NCBI GenBank assembly: GCA_021202275.1
Contig: JAJQDI010000018.1
Coordinates: forward strand, 202,516-266,515
Origin: Bacteroides sp.
Lineage (GTDB): Bacteria; Bacteroidota; Bacteroidia; Bacteroidales; Bacteroidaceae
Direction: 5' to 3'
Length of the DNA: 64,000 bases
This document shows positions 63,206 to 64,000 of the stretch, one piece after another. Each line of letters starts with the position of its first letter. Position 1 is the first letter of the stretch. The notes beneath the pieces were generated by a model. It saw only the letters and a list, made by a program, of their open reading frames with translations. It made no database searches and was not told where the DNA came from. Position numbers and translations under genes: made by a program.

Positions 63206-64000
63206 ATGAAATACGAAGAGATTTTCAAAAAAGTACGCGCAGCCAGTCAGAAACTGCTGCAAATAGAAGATACGCGACTCAATGAAGTATTGAACCTCCT
63301 AGCTGACGCAGTGATCCGGGACACAGCTTTCCTTCTGGAAGAGAACAAAAAGGATCTGGAACGAATGGACCCAGCGAATCCCAAATACGACCGCTTGATG
63401 CTTACACAGGAAAGACTGGAAGGCATTGCGGCCGATATACGGAATGTGGCCACTCTGCCCTCTCCCCTCGGTCGTATCCTTTCCGAATCCGTAAGACCCA
63501 ACGGCATGAAACTCACTAAGATCACTGTGCCTTTCGGAGTGATCGGGATCATCTATGAAGCCCGTCCGAATGTAAGTCTGGACGTATTCTCGTTGTGTCT
63601 GAAAAGCGGGAATGCCTGCGTACTGAAAGGAGGTAGCGATGCCGAATATTCGAACCGCGCGATCCTCCGGGTGATACATCAGGTACTCGGAGAAGCAGAT
63701 ATCGATCCGACGATCGTGGAACTTCTGCCTGTGGAGCGGGAAGCGACAGCAGCATTGCTGCACGCAGAAGGCTACGTAGATCTGATCATCCCGAGAGGGA
63801 GCAGCAACCTGATCCAATATGTGCGCCAGAATGCCAGTATTCCTGTGATAGAGACCGGTGCAGGGATCTGCCATACCTATTTCGATAAAGACGGAGATTT
63901 AGAGAAAGGAGCAGCCATCATCAACAATGCCAAGACACGACGCGTGAGTGTCTGCAACGCATTGGATTGCGTGGTGATACACAAAGACCGTATACAGGAT
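63206..64000 (+). CDS. proA: Gamma-glutamyl phosphate reductase, N-terminal part
   Basis: 265 codons from ATG 63206 ([20 protein letters not shown]) run off the window. The aldehyde-dehydrogenase fold is visible: [53 protein letters not shown] and [13 protein letters not shown], which includes the region leading to the catalytic Cys (NALD context). It reduces glutamyl phosphate to the semialdehyde in proline synthesis. It forms an operon with proB. Confidence 0.94.
   Translation, partial: MKYEEIFKKVRAASQKLLQIEDTRLNEVLNLLADAVIRDTAFLLEENKKDLERMDPANPKYDRLMLTQERLEGIAADIRNVATLPSPLGRILSESVRPNGMKLTKITVPFGVIGIIYEARPNVSLDVFSLCLKSGNACVLKGGSDAEYSNRAILRVIHQVLGEADIDPTIVELLPVEREATAALLHAEGYVDLIIPRGSSNLIQYVRQNASIPVIETGAGICHTYFDKDGDLEKGAAIINNAKTRRVSVCNALDCVVIHKDRIQD

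Overview
The window looks like a chromosomal segment of a Bacteroidales bacterium (Bacteroides/Parabacteroides-like). The evidence is a SusC/SusD pair, lipoproteins with Bacteroidota-style signal peptides, a BamA-Skp-Skp gene order, TAnnTTTG-type -7 promoter boxes, weak Shine-Dalgarno sequences, and many glycan- and nucleoside-scavenging genes. The right end (49.4-64 kb) is ordinary core genome: tRNA-Gly, prmC-recX-pyrE-SRPBCC-argH on the minus strand, then ribD, a lipoprotein, uppS, bamA, two OmpH/Skp genes, murI, a DUF2007-like gene, proB and proA on the plus strand. The rest is accessory and repeat-rich.

Layout. 0-3.4 kb: the N-terminal part of an ABC exporter, a 1.3 kb gene-free stretch with short repeats, and a GH20 hexosaminidase gene cut by an in-frame TGA. 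3.9-11 kb: an AT-richer island with one unknown protein that has an internal duplication, three tandem membrane-spanning TPR/LuxR-type regulators (the first frameshifted) and a small secreted protein, flanked by a 20/22 inverted repeat. 11.3-15 kb: a TonB-domain protein, a deletion scar joining the C-termini of a divergent LuxR regulator and a GH5 gene, and a YdjC-deacetylase/serine-hydrolase fusion. 15-22 kb: phosphatase, beta-helix lipoprotein and TonB-dependent receptor, separated by palindromic repeats. 22-29 kb: a WG-repeat protein with a C8 frameshift, a DUF1266 protein, an orphan eCIS-core (DUF4157) protein, a broken HTH gene, a Fic protein and tRNA-Leu.

30.3-44.6 kb is the main functional unit: a 13 kb, tightly spaced minus-strand operon of ribokinase, SusC, SusD, three secreted ADP-ribosylglycohydrolase-fold proteins, an esterase and a GRP-family sugar permease, with a divergent LacI regulator and a clear promoter/operator. 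It resembles the ribose/nucleoside-scavenging (rus) systems of Bacteroides. The simplest model is that ribosylated compounds are imported by SusCD, cleaved by the ADPRG-fold hydrolases and esterase, and the released ribose is carried in by the permease and phosphorylated by ribokinase. SusC carries an in-frame TAG and the second ADPRG gene a frameshift, so this copy may be decaying, phase-variable or affected by sequence error.

44.6-49.4 kb holds four 18-bp palindromes at an exact 22-bp period, a YhcG/DUF1016 nuclease gene between 80-bp direct repeats, small unknown genes, and a structured leader with a possible terminator/antiterminator switch before a small membrane protein. Seven or more genes in the window are interrupted, most at homopolymers, so true pseudogenization, phase variation and sequencing error all need to be considered.
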